From: Solobacterium sp. UBA1761
GTDB taxonomy: Bacteria > Bacillota_I > Bacilli_A > Erysipelotrichales > Erysipelotrichaceae
NCBI GenBank assembly: GCA_002315565.1
Contig: DCHD01000058.1
Span: 17,223 to 52,679 of the forward strand
Direction: 5' to 3'
Length of the DNA: 35,457 nucleotides
Below are positions 1 through 8,203 of this stretch, piece after piece. Within the stretch, counting starts at the first letter, position 1, and every line of letters starts with the position of its first letter. The position numbers were made by a program, and so were the translations under genes. The notes below the pieces were generated by a model. That model saw only the letters and a list, made by a program, of their open reading frames with translations. It made no database searches and was not told where the DNA came from.

Positions 1-197
1 TATGCTTTAGTAACGTTTACTGCCTGAGGGCCTTTTTCGCCATCAGTTACTTCGTAGTTTACAGCCTGTCCATCTTCTAAAGTCTTGTAGCCATCACAAA
101 CGATTGAACTGAAGTGTACAAATACTTCTTTACCATCATCACCAGTAATGAAGCCATAACCCTTAGACGCATTAAACCATTTAACTTTGCCTGTCAT
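1..197 (-). CDS. Cold-shock protein (CspA family), 3' end at window edge
   Basis: Small single-domain OB-fold nucleic-acid-binding protein that acts as an RNA chaperone. Translation from the ATG at 197 begins MTGKVKWFNASKGYGFI. RNP1 (KGYGFIT) and RNP2 (VFVHFSSI) are both present, and the reading stays in CspA consensus to VNVTKA. The window ends after 65 codons with TA, so the next codon could be a TAA/TAG stop at the usual 65-66 residue length; this cannot be confirmed. A GGGGAG ribosome binding site lies 7 nt upstream. The gene diverges from the peptidase gene at 397. It has a leader of about 30 nt containing an inverted repeat (TGCATTAATAATGC, 212-225). Confidence 0.93.
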   Translation of the reverse strand, partial: MTGKVKWFNASKGYGFITGDDGKEVFVHFSSIVCDGYKTLEDGQAVNYEVTDGEKGPQAVNVTKA

Positions 198-231
198 AAT
201 CTCCCCAAATCTGCATTAATAATGCTCTTTT

Positions 232-261
232 ATTTTAACTCTTATACGGTATCATTTTCAA
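232..261 (-). promoter_or_regulatory. Predicted sigma-A promoter of the cold-shock gene
   Basis: Read on the minus strand: -35 TTGAAA (256-261), 18-nt spacer, -10 TAAAAT (232-237). Transcription would start near 225, giving a leader with a good Shine-Dalgarno sequence. Motif match by eye only. Confidence 0.5.
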
Positions 262-360
262 TTCAACTGCAGAAATAAATCGTTTATATTATTTGTTTTT
301 TTCTTAAAATGAATATTTTTTCATTTTTATAACAAAGTTCTATTGAGATGGTTCATTATG

Positions 361-390
361 TTGCCAGTAAACTCCCGAATGACTTAAACT
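361..390 (+). promoter_or_regulatory. Predicted leaderless promoter of the S66 peptidase operon
   Basis: -35 TTGCCA (361-366), 18-nt spacer, -10 TAAACT (385-390). Only 6 nt separate the -10 from the ATG at 397, so the predicted transcription start is the A of the start codon. No Shine-Dalgarno sequence precedes this ATG. Confidence 0.5.
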
Positions 391-396
391 AAATAT

Positions 397-1356
397 ATGA
401 AATATCCAGAATTTATAAAAGAAAATGATCTGATAGCAGTCTCTGCGCCAAGTGCAGGTATCGGGCATCACCATGAAGACTACGAAACATCTTTTGATTA
501 TCTGACAGATAATGGATTCAGAATAAAGGAATCTGAACATGTCCGTATAGATGATAAAAGAGGCGGCAGTAAAGAAGAAAGAATCAGCGAAATCAATGAA
601 ATGCTGAATGATGATGAAAGCAGAATGTATATGGCTGCTACGGGTGGAGATTTCATGTATGAGATAGTTAACGGAATTGACTACGAAGCCGTAACAAAAC
701 ATCCTAAATGGTGTTCGGGCTACTCTGATCCGACAAATCTGCTCTATCCTTTGACAACAGCTTATGATGTTGCGACATTCTATGGTTTCAATGCGTCAAG
801 CTTTGAAGAAAAGGGCAGCAAAGAAGAAGAAATTGCTGTTGAATACTTCAAAGGAAACTTCATTCCTCAGCATTCATATGAAACCTATGGATTCCATGAT
901 CTGTATGAACCAAAAGCGGTAAAATGGTTGTCCAGCAAGAATCAGACAATTAAAGGAAGATGCATTGGCGGATGTCTAGAAGTAATTGCCAAATTATTCG
1001 GCACAGATTTAGATAAGACAAACGAGTTTATTGACAGATATAAAGAAGATGGAATCGTCTGGTATTTCGATATTTTCAATATGGACGCACTGAATGTCTA
1101 TCTGACGCTGCTGCAGTTCAAAAATGCCGGATACTTCAGATACTGCAAAGGCGTTTTGATTGGGAGAGTCTGCTTCCCTAATGAAGAAGAAGACTTTACT
1201 TATGAAGATGCCTACAGACTTGGACTTGAAGGAATACCATATATCTCAGAAATGGATATCGGTCATACCAGTCCGCACTTCATCATGGTCAATGGTGCCA
1301 TGATAACTGCAGAAACAGAAAACGGAAAAGGAACAATCTGCTTTAAAGCAGAATAA
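397..1356 (+). CDS. S66-family LD-carboxypeptidase / MccF-like peptidase
   Basis: Serine peptidase of family S66. Members cut the terminal D-Ala of murein tetrapeptides (LdcA) or hydrolyse acyl-adenylate antibiotics (MccF). It has 319 residues, normal for the family, and no signal peptide, so it is cytoplasmic. The nucleophile elbow is GYSDPT with Ser110, and the catalytic His is in IGHTSPH (His290). The usual acidic triad residue sits in a hydrophobic-strand Glu motif; here the matching strand reads VWYFDIF, suggesting Asp225 in place of Glu. The core glycine strand is IGGCLEVI (190-197). It starts an operon with the M18 aminopeptidase 22 nt downstream. A second S66 gene lies at 16845 and keeps the Glu. 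Substrate not determinable. Confidence 0.85.
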   Translation: MKYPEFIKENDLIAVSAPSAGIGHHHEDYETSFDYLTDNGFRIKESEHVRIDDKRGGSKEERISEINEMLNDDESRMYMAATGGDFMYEIVNGIDYEAVTKHPKWCSGYSDPTNLLYPLTTAYDVATFYGFNASSFEEKGSKEEEIAVEYFKGNFIPQHSYETYGFHDLYEPKAVKWLSSKNQTIKGRCIGGCLEVIAKLFGTDLDKTNEFIDRYKEDGIVWYFDIFNMDALNVYLTLLQFKNAGYFRYCKGVLIGRVCFPNEEEDFTYEDAYRLGLEGIPYISEMDIGHTSPHFIMVNGAMITAETENGKGTICFKAE

Positions 1357-1377
1357 ATAAGAAGGAGATAAACAACT

Positions 1378-2748
1378 ATGGAAACAGTTTGGGAAAAGTA
1401 CGGTGGTTCAAAACAGAAAGCAATCATGGAATTCTCTGAAGGATATAAGAAATTCCTCGGTGAATCCAAAACAGAAAGAGAAGCAGTAAAATATGCAATT
1501 GATCTGCTTAAAAAAGACGGATTTAAAGATCTGAAAGATGTAAAGAAACTGAAAGCCGGAGATAAGGTTTACGCAAACAATCGTGACAAGAATCTTTGTG
1601 CATTCATCATTGGAAAAGAAGATCTGGAAAATGGAATGAATATCCTGGGTGCTCATATCGATTCACCAAGAGTCGACCTGAAACAGCATCCGTTATATGA
1701 AGACAGTGGTCTGGTACTTCTTGACACACATTACTATGGTGGCATCAAGAAATATCAGTGGGTAGCTCAGCCAATGGCTCTGCATGGAGTTGTATGCAAG
1801 AAAGATGGAACTGTCATCAATGTTGCTATTGGTGAAAAAGAAGATGAACCAGTAATTGAATTCTCTGATCTTCTTATTCATCTGGCTCAAGATCAGATGC
1901 AGAAGACCGGCGCCAAGGTTGTTGAAGGCGAAGATCTCAATGCTTTATTCGGATCTATCCCTGCCAAAGGAAAGGATGGCGAAAAAGAACTGGTTAAGAA
2001 GAACATTCTTGATATCTTAAAGAAGCAGTACAACATTGAAGAAGATGATTTTATCTCTGCTGAACTTGAAATCGTTCCAGCTGGAAAACCAAGAGATTTG
2101 GGTTTAGACAGATCAATGGTAATGGGTTATGGTCATGATGATCGAATCTGCGCCTATACTTCATTAATTGCCTTCATGGAAGTTACTAAACCTGAAAGAA
2201 CAACCTGCTGCATTCTGGTTGACAAAGAAGAAGTCGGATCAATCGGACAGAGCGGCATGCAGTCAAGATTCTTTGAGAATACAATTGCTGAAATGCTGGC
2301 AATGGCAGGAAAAGAAAGCCACATCGCATTAAGACATGCATTAAGAAATTCAAAGATGCTGTCAAGTGATGTATCTGTTGCGTTTGATCCAAACTATCCA
2401 TCAGTATGTGAACCAAAGAATACCGCATACTTTGGAAAAGGTATCGTATTCAATAAATACACTGGTGCAAGAGGCAAGAGCGGATGCAACGATGCAAGAC
2501 CTGAATACATTGCTCAGTTAAGAAAGATTATGGATGATGAAAAAGTAATCTACCAGACTGCTGAACTGGGAAGAGTTGACCAGGGCGGTGGTGGAACTAT
2601 CGCGTATATCCTGGGAAATCTTGATATGGATGTAATCGATGCTGGTATTGCAGTACAGAATATGCACGCATGTTACGAAACTGCAAGCAAAGCTGATATC
2701 TATGAAGGATATATTGCATATCGCACATTCTTAAGGGATATTAAATAA
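1378..2748 (+). CDS. M18 family metalloaminopeptidase (aspartyl aminopeptidase-like)
   Basis: Zinc aminopeptidase of family M18, which removes N-terminal (often acidic) residues from peptides as a large cytosolic tetrahedral oligomer. Metal and catalytic motifs run in family order: GAHIDSPR (His93, Asp95), DKEEVGS (Glu284/Glu285), DVSVAFDP (Asp331/Asp337) and VQNMHACYE (His430). GYGHDDRIC (250-258) is also typical. The 456-residue length fits. The start has a strong GAAGGAG ribosome binding site. Its stop overlaps the start of the next gene (TAATG), so the two are translationally coupled. Together with the S66 peptidase upstream it suggests a peptide or murein-peptide recycling operon. Confidence 0.93.
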   Translation: METVWEKYGGSKQKAIMEFSEGYKKFLGESKTEREAVKYAIDLLKKDGFKDLKDVKKLKAGDKVYANNRDKNLCAFIIGKEDLENGMNILGAHIDSPRVDLKQHPLYEDSGLVLLDTHYYGGIKKYQWVAQPMALHGVVCKKDGTVINVAIGEKEDEPVIEFSDLLIHLAQDQMQKTGAKVVEGEDLNALFGSIPAKGKDGEKELVKKNILDILKKQYNIEEDDFISAELEIVPAGKPRDLGLDRSMVMGYGHDDRICAYTSLIAFMEVTKPERTTCCILVDKEEVGSIGQSGMQSRFFENTIAEMLAMAGKESHIALRHALRNSKMLSSDVSVAFDPNYPSVCEPKNTAYFGKGIVFNKYTGARGKSGCNDARPEYIAQLRKIMDDEKVIYQTAELGRVDQGGGGTIAYILGNLDMDVIDAGIAVQNMHACYETASKADIYEGYIAYRTFLRDIK

Positions 2749-3839
2749 TGTTTGTTGACTACAACGAATCAATATTAAGTTATGTTTCATCGATAAGAAA
2801 GTATTTTGGTTTGGAAAGTTCATTTGTGTCAAATAGCAGTTTTGATGAACTGTTAGATGATAATAAACCAAAGCGTATCTTTACCATTCTTGTTGATGGA
2901 ATGGGCTATAATCTCATCACAAAGAAACTTCCTGAAGATTCATTCTTAAGAAAGAATATTGCCTATAAGACAACAACAGTTTATCCACCAACAACCACTG
3001 CTGCAACTACTGCAGTGAGAAATGGCAAAGCTCCAAATGAGAATGCTTGGCTAGGATGGTGTCAATATTTCAAAGAAATTGATGATGTTGTCATCCCTTT
3101 CTATAATAAGGCTTTCTATAGTGATAATAGTTACCCAAATTTCGCATTAAACGCCATTCCAGTAACAACAACCACAAAAGAACTGAATGAAAAAGGATAT
3201 AAGACAAGAATTCTTTTTCCTTCCTTTTTAGAAGATGGCTGTGAGAGTTTTGTAGAGATGTGTGAACGTCTTGCTGGTTTCTCAAAGAATAAAGAATTCG
3301 ATTATATCTATGCCTATTGGGATCTCTATGATTCTTTGATGCATAAATATGGTCCTTCTAGTAAGTGGTGTGATATTTATCTTAATCATGTGAATGAATG
3401 TCTTGAGCATCTTGCAGAAGAAATTGATGATGATACACTTTTGATGGTGATTGCTGATCATGGACAAATTGATATATCCGAATATATCAATCTCTATCCG
3501 GAATACCATGATTATCTTGTACACGCACCATCTTTAGAACCTCGTACTATGGCATTCCACGTTAAAGAAGGAATGAAGGATGAGTTTGAGATGAAATTTA
3601 AAAATGATTTTGAAGATAAATTCATTTTACTTACTCATGAACAGGTTCTTCAAAGTAAACTTTTTGGACCTAATGAAAACAATCCCCGTTTTGAAGAATT
3701 CATCGGCGACTTTATTGCTCTGGCTAAAGGTAAAGCCTGTCTTAGCTATCAGACGGAAGAAAAACCAAACCACAAAGGGCAGCACGCCGGAACGTTGGAA
3801 GACGAGCTGATGATTCCGGTGATTATCTATCAGAAATAA
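2748..3839 (+). CDS. Alkaline-phosphatase-superfamily hydrolase (nucleotide pyrophosphatase/phosphodiesterase type)
   Basis: Metal-dependent phosphoryl hydrolase of the alkaline phosphatase / type I phosphodiesterase fold, 363 residues. Visible metal and nucleophile motifs are FTILVDGMG (Asp50), VYPPTTTAATT with a Thr nucleophile (about Thr83), WDLYDSLMHKYG (Asp and His metal ligands), IADHGQ, and a C-terminal HKGQHAGT containing the last metal histidine. No signal peptide or membrane segment is seen, so it is cytoplasmic. It is the third gene of the peptidase operon, with its start overlapping the M18 stop. The natural substrate cannot be read from the sequence; nucleotide or sugar-nucleotide phosphodiesters are common in the family. 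Confidence 0.82.
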   Translation: MFVDYNESILSYVSSIRKYFGLESSFVSNSSFDELLDDNKPKRIFTILVDGMGYNLITKKLPEDSFLRKNIAYKTTTVYPPTTTAATTAVRNGKAPNENAWLGWCQYFKEIDDVVIPFYNKAFYSDNSYPNFALNAIPVTTTTKELNEKGYKTRILFPSFLEDGCESFVEMCERLAGFSKNKEFDYIYAYWDLYDSLMHKYGPSSKWCDIYLNHVNECLEHLAEEIDDDTLLMVIADHGQIDISEYINLYPEYHDYLVHAPSLEPRTMAFHVKEGMKDEFEMKFKNDFEDKFILLTHEQVLQSKLFGPNENNPRFEEFIGDFIALAKGKACLSYQTEEKPNHKGQHAGTLEDELMIPVIIYQK

Positions 3840-3840
3840 A

Positions 3841-3870
3841 AGAACGGACTAGTTTCCGTTCTTCTTTTGT
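3841..3870. terminator. Bidirectional terminator between convergent genes
   Basis: Stem AGAACGGA (3841-3848) pairs with TCCGTTCT (3855-3862) around a 6-nt loop, followed by a T-rich tract on the plus strand and by TTTTATTT on the minus strand. The last codons and stop of cca (ending 3849) lie in the loop and distal arm, so coding sequence forms part of the terminator. Confidence 0.75.
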
Positions 3871-5180
3871 TTTATGTAGGACAAAGTCTGAGATAAAGCA
3901 GCTTCTTTTTTGACATCTGCCAATCTCAGATTGTGCGCGTATTCAAGGTATTCAGAGAAATGCTCGTCCGGTTCAATCCCGGCTTCAATCAGATCTTTTC
4001 CTGTGACAAATGGTTTTTCCATCAATCTGTTATAGGCATCAAGTTTTTCAAAGAGAACAGTTTTATATTCTTCTGATCCGGCTTTATCTGTAAAGGCAAA
4101 CCAGATAAGATCTTCTTTGTTTATTGCCTTATCAAACATTCTATAGTAGGCTTTATCACTGGAATTTTGAGCGATAAGAGAGAGTGGCTTCATATGAAGA
4201 GGAACCATGTTGCTGACATAGTGAATGAGTTCTTTTTCGTTACTTAATCGATTCAGAAAATTATTTATTAACGGCAAACCTTTTGTCTCATGTTCATAGG
4301 CGTGAATACGTCCGTCAATAACCTCGGTTGTGATAACCTTTCCAAAGTCATGGCACAGGCAAAACAGCACGAAATAAAGCGGATCTGAAACGTTATCACG
4401 GTACTCTACAGCTCTGTCAATCACTTCCATCGTATGTGTATATACATCGCCTTCAGGATGATGAATTTCATCCTGCTTTACACCAATAAGATCTTTCACC
4501 TCTTTAAACCAGAAATCAAGCTGATTCATTTCTTTGAGTGTCTCAAAGAAAACAGAAGGTTTCTTTCCTTTGAGAAGCGCTTTCTTCATTTCTTCGAAAA
4601 CTCTTTCTTTGCTCAGATATTCAAGATTAATCGTTCTGCATAAATCGATGGTATTCTGTTCAACCGCAAACTCAAATCTTGATGCAAACTGTGCTGCTCT
4701 TAATGCTCTTAAAGGATCCTCAATAAAGGTAACAGGATCAACACATCTTAGAACTTTATTGTTCAGATCTTCAATCCCATTAAATGAATCAATGATTTCA
4801 TCGCTGATAACATCCTGCATCAGGGCGTTGATGGTAAAATCTCTTCTTCTGGCAGCTTTGTCATAACCGATAAACGGATCGACTGTAACTTCAAAGTCTC
4901 TGTGGCCTTTACCTGTTGCTTTTTCACTTCTTGGCATTGCGATGTCAATGTCGTAACCCTTTAGGGAATAAACACCAAAACTGTCACCGTATTTTAAAGG
5001 CTGTCCTACAGATTTCAGTATTTCATAAAGCTTTTCAGCAGTTATTCCATGTACTTCAATATCAACGTCTTTATTATTGATATTCAAAAGTCTGTCCCTG
5101 ACATAACCACCCACATAAAAGACTCTGCCACCGGCTTTCTTTACTTCTTCAGCAATTTTCAGTTCGATGCCTTTTTCCAT
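3849..5180 (-). CDS. cca: CCA-adding tRNA nucleotidyltransferase with HD domain
   Basis: Adds or repairs the 3' CCA end of tRNA. The 443-residue protein carries the class II nucleotidyltransferase head: GGYVRD (24-29), metal-binding DVDIEV with Asp38 and Asp40, RRRDFTINAL, and the EDPLRALRAAQFASR helix. A C-terminal HD phosphohydrolase domain shows HTMEV and CHDFGK. This architecture is that of bacterial multifunctional or Firmicute Cca-like enzymes. The start at 5180 has no Shine-Dalgarno sequence, but a perfect TATAAT ends 6 nt before it. The gene diverges from the GNAT gene and converges on the hydrolase gene, sharing a terminator with it. Confidence 0.93.
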   Translation of the reverse strand: MEKGIELKIAEEVKKAGGRVFYVGGYVRDRLLNINNKDVDIEVHGITAEKLYEILKSVGQPLKYGDSFGVYSLKGYDIDIAMPRSEKATGKGHRDFEVTVDPFIGYDKAARRRDFTINALMQDVISDEIIDSFNGIEDLNNKVLRCVDPVTFIEDPLRALRAAQFASRFEFAVEQNTIDLCRTINLEYLSKERVFEEMKKALLKGKKPSVFFETLKEMNQLDFWFKEVKDLIGVKQDEIHHPEGDVYTHTMEVIDRAVEYRDNVSDPLYFVLFCLCHDFGKVITTEVIDGRIHAYEHETKGLPLINNFLNRLSNEKELIHYVSNMVPLHMKPLSLIAQNSSDKAYYRMFDKAINKEDLIWFAFTDKAGSEEYKTVLFEKLDAYNRLMEKPFVTGKDLIEAGIEPDEHFSEYLEYAHNLRLADVKKEAALSQTLSYIKQKKNGN

Positions 5181-5186
5181 AAACTA

Positions 5187-5213
5187 ATTATAGAATATCA
5201 ACATGGTTATAAT
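5187..5213. promoter_or_regulatory. Divergent leaderless promoters (cca / GNAT)
   Basis: Minus-strand -10 TATAAT at 5187-5192 is 6 nt from the cca ATG. Plus-strand -10 TATAAT at 5208-5213 is 6 nt from the GNAT ATG at 5220. The whole 39-nt intergenic region holds both -10 elements and each lies in the other's -35 zone. No clear -35 consensus is present. Initiation at either element would place the transcript 5' end at the start codon. Confidence 0.6.
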
Positions 5214-5219
5214 TAAGTT

Positions 5220-5690
5220 ATGAAATATCATGCAGAACCATACAGGCCTGATCTTGATGAACTTTGGTTTAAAGAAAAAATGTTATCGGATGAAGCAACA
5301 ATGTCCTATAACCATGCCTATGGAGGGACAATAACCTTTGACAAGGAAAGAAGGCCTCAGTGGTATGAAAAATGGATACTTGATGAAAAAGAACATTATT
5401 ACCGTTATCTTAAATCAACAGATGACAGTAACTTTGTCGGAGAAATTGCTCTTCATAAAGAAGCTGAAAGATGGCTGGTTGATGTTCTTGTCTATGCACC
5501 GTTCCGTCATAATGGATATGGACAGGAAGGGCTGGTGTATCTTACCAAAGAAGCCAGAAGAAGAGGAATTAAAGCACTCTATGATGAGATTGCCAAAGAC
5601 AATTCTTCTATTAAACTGTTTCTGAAAAATGGTTTTGTGATTGAATCTATAAACAAGGAAACCATAACCGTCAGACTGATTCTTGATTAA
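5220..5690 (+). CDS. GNAT-family N-acetyltransferase
   Basis: Acetyl-CoA-dependent acetyltransferase fold, 156 residues. The core beta-strand 4 plus pyrophosphate-binding loop is LVYAPFRHNGYGQEGL, matching the GNAT motif A pattern (Q/R-x-x-G-x-G). It is followed by a helix and a motif B-like region, LFLKNGFVIES, where the NGF turn is typical. The N-terminal third (HAYGGTITF, RPQWYEKWI) resembles antibiotic or small-molecule acetyltransferases, but the substrate is unknown. It is probably monocistronic: its own promoter gives a leaderless transcript and a strong terminator follows at 5716. Confidence 0.8.
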   Translation: MKYHAEPYRPDLDELWFKEKMLSDEATMSYNHAYGGTITFDKERRPQWYEKWILDEKEHYYRYLKSTDDSNFVGEIALHKEAERWLVDVLVYAPFRHNGYGQEGLVYLTKEARRRGIKALYDEIAKDNSSIKLFLKNGFVIESINKETITVRLILD

Positions 5691-5715
5691 AAAATGTAAA
5701 TTATTTCAATAATTG

Positions 5716-5745
5716 AACACTTTTAATAAAAAAGTGTTTTTTTAT
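5716..5745 (+). terminator. Intrinsic terminator after GNAT gene
   Basis: Perfect stem AACACTTTT / AAAAGTGTT (5716-5724, 5730-5738) with a 5-nt loop and a run of T's. It separates the GNAT gene from the WXG100 operon. Confidence 0.85.
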
Positions 5746-5794
5746 TAAGGAATTTCAGTTTTTCCGTACAGTAATGAGTCAAGGAGGAAAAACA

Positions 5795-6094
5795 ATGAAC
5801 AGTATTATTGTTGAAACAGACTATCTTCTTGATGCTGCAAACAAAATTGAAGCTGCCTGCAATGACTACGAAAATACCGTATCCCTTATCTACAAAGATG
5901 TAGATCGCATGTCTTCATGCTGGAAAGGCGAAGACAATACGGCATTTACCAACCAGATTATGTCTTACAAAGCAGACTTCAACAGAATTGCTCTGATTAT
6001 CAGGGAGTATGTCAACTATCTGCGTAATTCAGCCAATGCCTACAAAGAAACGCAGGCTGAACTTACGCTATCGGCAGGGAGGCTTAGAAGATAA
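5795..6094 (+). CDS. WXG100 protein A (ESAT-6-like T7SS substrate/partner)
   Basis: 99-residue all-helical protein of the WXG100/ESAT-6 family, small dimeric proteins exported by type VII secretion. Two helices flank a turn with the WxG motif (Trp43-Lys44-Gly45 in SSCWKGED). Start chosen at the second ATG because an AAGGAGG ribosome binding site (5781-5787) sits 7 nt upstream; the frame is open from 5774 but that ATG has no such site. In the C-terminal helix the export position reads YKETQ (Tyr83 to Gln87), so the acidic residue of the YxxxD/E signal is absent. Its partner (next gene) has the reverse arrangement. Two cysteines (22 and 42) are unusual for the family. First gene of a six-gene operon. 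Confidence 0.9.
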   Translation: MNSIIVETDYLLDAANKIEAACNDYENTVSLIYKDVDRMSSCWKGEDNTAFTNQIMSYKADFNRIALIIREYVNYLRNSANAYKETQAELTLSAGRLRR

Positions 6095-6393
6095 TGGCTG
6101 AAATCAGAATCACATTACCTGAGGTAAGTTCAATTGCGATGAGTCTTAGAAACCACAATCAAAGTCTTGATGAAACTCTAAGCTATATCGCAAAGACTAT
6201 GAACTCAATGAATGCCAGCTGGCAATCTGAAAGTTCAGAAGAAATTGTGGCTAACTTCAATCTCTTTGCCCGATCTTTCATTGATGAATCGGAAACAATT
6301 GAGGAATATGCAAGATTCCTCGACAATATTGTTTCGACCTATGATTCAATGGAATCTACTTTAAGTGCCAATGCGCAGAACTTTGTTAAGTAA
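6094..6393 (+). CDS. WXG100 protein B (ESAT-6-like, carries YxxxE export motif)
   Basis: 99 residues, the same length as protein A, and translationally coupled to it (TAATG overlap). It aligns with A without gaps at the key positions: Trp43 is kept but the glycine of WxG is Ser45 (WQSES), while the C-terminal helix has Tyr83-Asp-Ser-Met-Glu87, a good YxxxE type VII export signal. A second aromatic/acidic stretch, YARFLDN, precedes it. I infer that A and B form a heterodimer in which A contributes WxG and B contributes the C-terminal signal, as in mycobacterial EsxA-EsxB. Homodimers of either remain possible. Confidence 0.88.
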   Translation: MAEIRITLPEVSSIAMSLRNHNQSLDETLSYIAKTMNSMNASWQSESSEEIVANFNLFARSFIDESETIEEYARFLDNIVSTYDSMESTLSANAQNFVK

Positions 6394-8203
6394 GGCCGCC
6401 AGAGTACTTATTACAGGAAGCATGCTGCTTATGCTTGCTTCCTGTAAGAAAGAAAAGTATCTGGTAAAAGACTATCTGATTGATCTTGCAACAATCAGTG
6501 GTCTTAGTGAATCAGAAGATATTGATGAGTGCTTTATGGTGCTTCTTGAATGGGGCGTTGTTGAAAGAGAAGACTATGAGCTGAAAGACAGCGAGCTCAC
6601 AAAAGAGTATCTGAAGACAACACTTTCAAGGCTGACAGAAAGTAGTGTTGATGAACTTGTTGCTTTCAGCAGCATCAATGAATCCAATGTTCATACTGCA
6701 ATAGTTAAAGCAGTAAAGCTTATTAATTCAAAACAGTTTGAAAATGATTATTCCTTTAAACTGAAGGATGAAATTGAAACTGTAGAAGAAATATCTGAAG
6801 AACTTGAAGACGGTTACTATTATTCTCAAAGTGATAAAGAATACTACAGTGTAACTGACGGAAAGTCCAGGAAGGCAGATTACGATGATATCTATGAAAA
6901 ATTCAAACTGTCAGGTTCACAGAATATCGACTTTACAGGTTCTGAAGTTGAAATGAATGGAGAAGAAATAGAAAGCTCATATGTCAATAATGACTATGAG
7001 CTTCTTTCCTCAAAGTCTTCCGTTTTTTCTATCAAAGGTTATAGAGTGTCCTATTCTTTGAATTCCGGTGGAATATCTTTTCATATCTCAAAATCTGTCA
7101 AAGATGGACTCAATACCTATGCCGATGTCACCATCAGCAATATCTCGCCAACCTACAATTATGAGTATGACGATGACGGTGTGAAAAAAGCCTACTTCAA
7201 GATTGATTATGAGTCTACCAGTAAATACGGAATATCCCGTGCTGAATATAAGAAGAAGTATCTCGATTTGAAGAACGTGGACACCTCTGACTTTAAGACA
7301 TTGGTAAACACAGTACTTAAAGATAAAAAGGATATGGAAGAGGCGTCAATTCCAATCTGTACAATAAAAACCCCGATACCAAATGTTCCTGCGGCTTATT
7401 TCAATATCGATGTTCTTTTAAGAATCTATGCCGGAGGGAAGGCGGAAATAGTTCTGAGCGATGATTCAACAATCGGTTTTGAAACCAAAAACGGAAAGAT
7501 AAGACTGATCAAAGATATTGAAAGAGATGATGACCTTGTCTTAAGAGCTTCTTTAAAGACTACTCTTGGGCTAAACTTCAATATTTCGGCAACTGATTAC
7601 AGACTGATGGATGTTGAACTGGATGGGGGAATCAAAGCTGAAATAAAATCGACACTTCATCTTTATGAAACTGAAGAAACTGAAGAGTCGGATCTTGAAT
7701 ATGATGAACTTGAAGAGTTGAGTGAAGATAATGACGATATTGAAGTGTGTGGTGATCTGACTTTAAGATGGGTGCTAGACCTTAAGTTCAATACAGCAGG
7801 AACGCTTCTTTATAAGTACGGGCTTAATTATACCAAAGAGTTCATGGACGATGATGACCAGGTATTCGGCAATCTTCATCACATTGAAAACGGACAGTTT
7901 GTCGAAAAATGCACAAGAGTCAAACGAACCACCTACAAGGTAAAAGGAGTGACTTTCAATCTGACAAAGATAACCCTTGATACCTATTCGATAGTACTTA
8001 AAAAAGGTGAAACCTATGAAATAGATGCTGCTGTTCCAACCGGTTACAGTAAGACTGATCTGACCTACAGTTATGAAGGAAATGTCGTATCTTTAAAAGA
8101 TAATGCCGTTACAGCTATAAAAAGCGGTTCAGCCAAAATACGTATTGCAACCTATGACGGACTTTATGAAACATATCTGAATGTTCTTGTAAGTTATGAA
8201 TAA
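6371..8203 (+). CDS. Large lipoprotein of the T7-like operon, C-terminal Big2-like domain
   Basis: 610 residues from the ATG at 6371 (a GTG at 6365 is two codons upstream). The start lies inside the end of WXG100 B, with no Shine-Dalgarno sequence visible, implying translational coupling. The N-terminus is a basic n-region, a hydrophobic stretch and lipobox LASC (Cys25), so the mature protein should be lipid-anchored outside the membrane. Residues about 30-95 contain ATISGLSESEDIDE and ELTKEYLKTTLSRL, vaguely like one SLH repeat (weak). Residues about 420-445 are a very acidic Glu/Asp stretch. The last 75 residues (ITLDTYSIVLKKGETYEI onward) look like a bacterial Ig-like Big2 domain. I do not recognise the central part. 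The position between the WXG100 genes and the ATPase suggests an extracytoplasmic T7SS component or a displayed substrate; that is inference. Confidence 0.72.
   Translation: MRRTLLSKAARVLITGSMLLMLASCKKEKYLVKDYLIDLATISGLSESEDIDECFMVLLEWGVVEREDYELKDSELTKEYLKTTLSRLTESSVDELVAFSSINESNVHTAIVKAVKLINSKQFENDYSFKLKDEIETVEEISEELEDGYYYSQSDKEYYSVTDGKSRKADYDDIYEKFKLSGSQNIDFTGSEVEMNGEEIESSYVNNDYELLSSKSSVFSIKGYRVSYSLNSGGISFHISKSVKDGLNTYADVTISNISPTYNYEYDDDGVKKAYFKIDYESTSKYGISRAEYKKKYLDLKNVDTSDFKTLVNTVLKDKKDMEEASIPICTIKTPIPNVPAAYFNIDVLLRIYAGGKAEIVLSDDSTIGFETKNGKIRLIKDIERDDDLVLRASLKTTLGLNFNISATDYRLMDVELDGGIKAEIKSTLHLYETEETEESDLEYDELEELSEDNDDIEVCGDLTLRWVLDLKFNTAGTLLYKYGLNYTKEFMDDDDQVFGNLHHIENGQFVEKCTRVKRTTYKVKGVTFNLTKITLDTYSIVLKKGETYEIDAAVPTGYSKTDLTYSYEGNVVSLKDNAVTAIKSGSAKIRIATYDGLYETYLNVLVSYE

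Noticed and set aside
340..702. Minus-strand ORF of 120 codons over the first S66 gene
   Set aside because: Lies entirely within or antisense to a clear conserved gene, with no ribosome binding site or motif; an AT-rich shadow frame. The same applies to the other antisense ORFs over cca, essC-like, ezrA, rqcH and the surface protein stalk.
5774..5794. Longer start for WXG100 protein A (ATG at 5774)
   Set aside because: The AAGGAGG site lies after it and is ideally placed for the ATG at 5795; the extra residues do not match WXG100 N-termini.
5745..5794. Promoter for the T7-like operon
   Set aside because: Only a poor -10 (TACAGT, 5767-5772) without a -35; transcription must start here because of the upstream terminator, but I cannot place the promoter with confidence.
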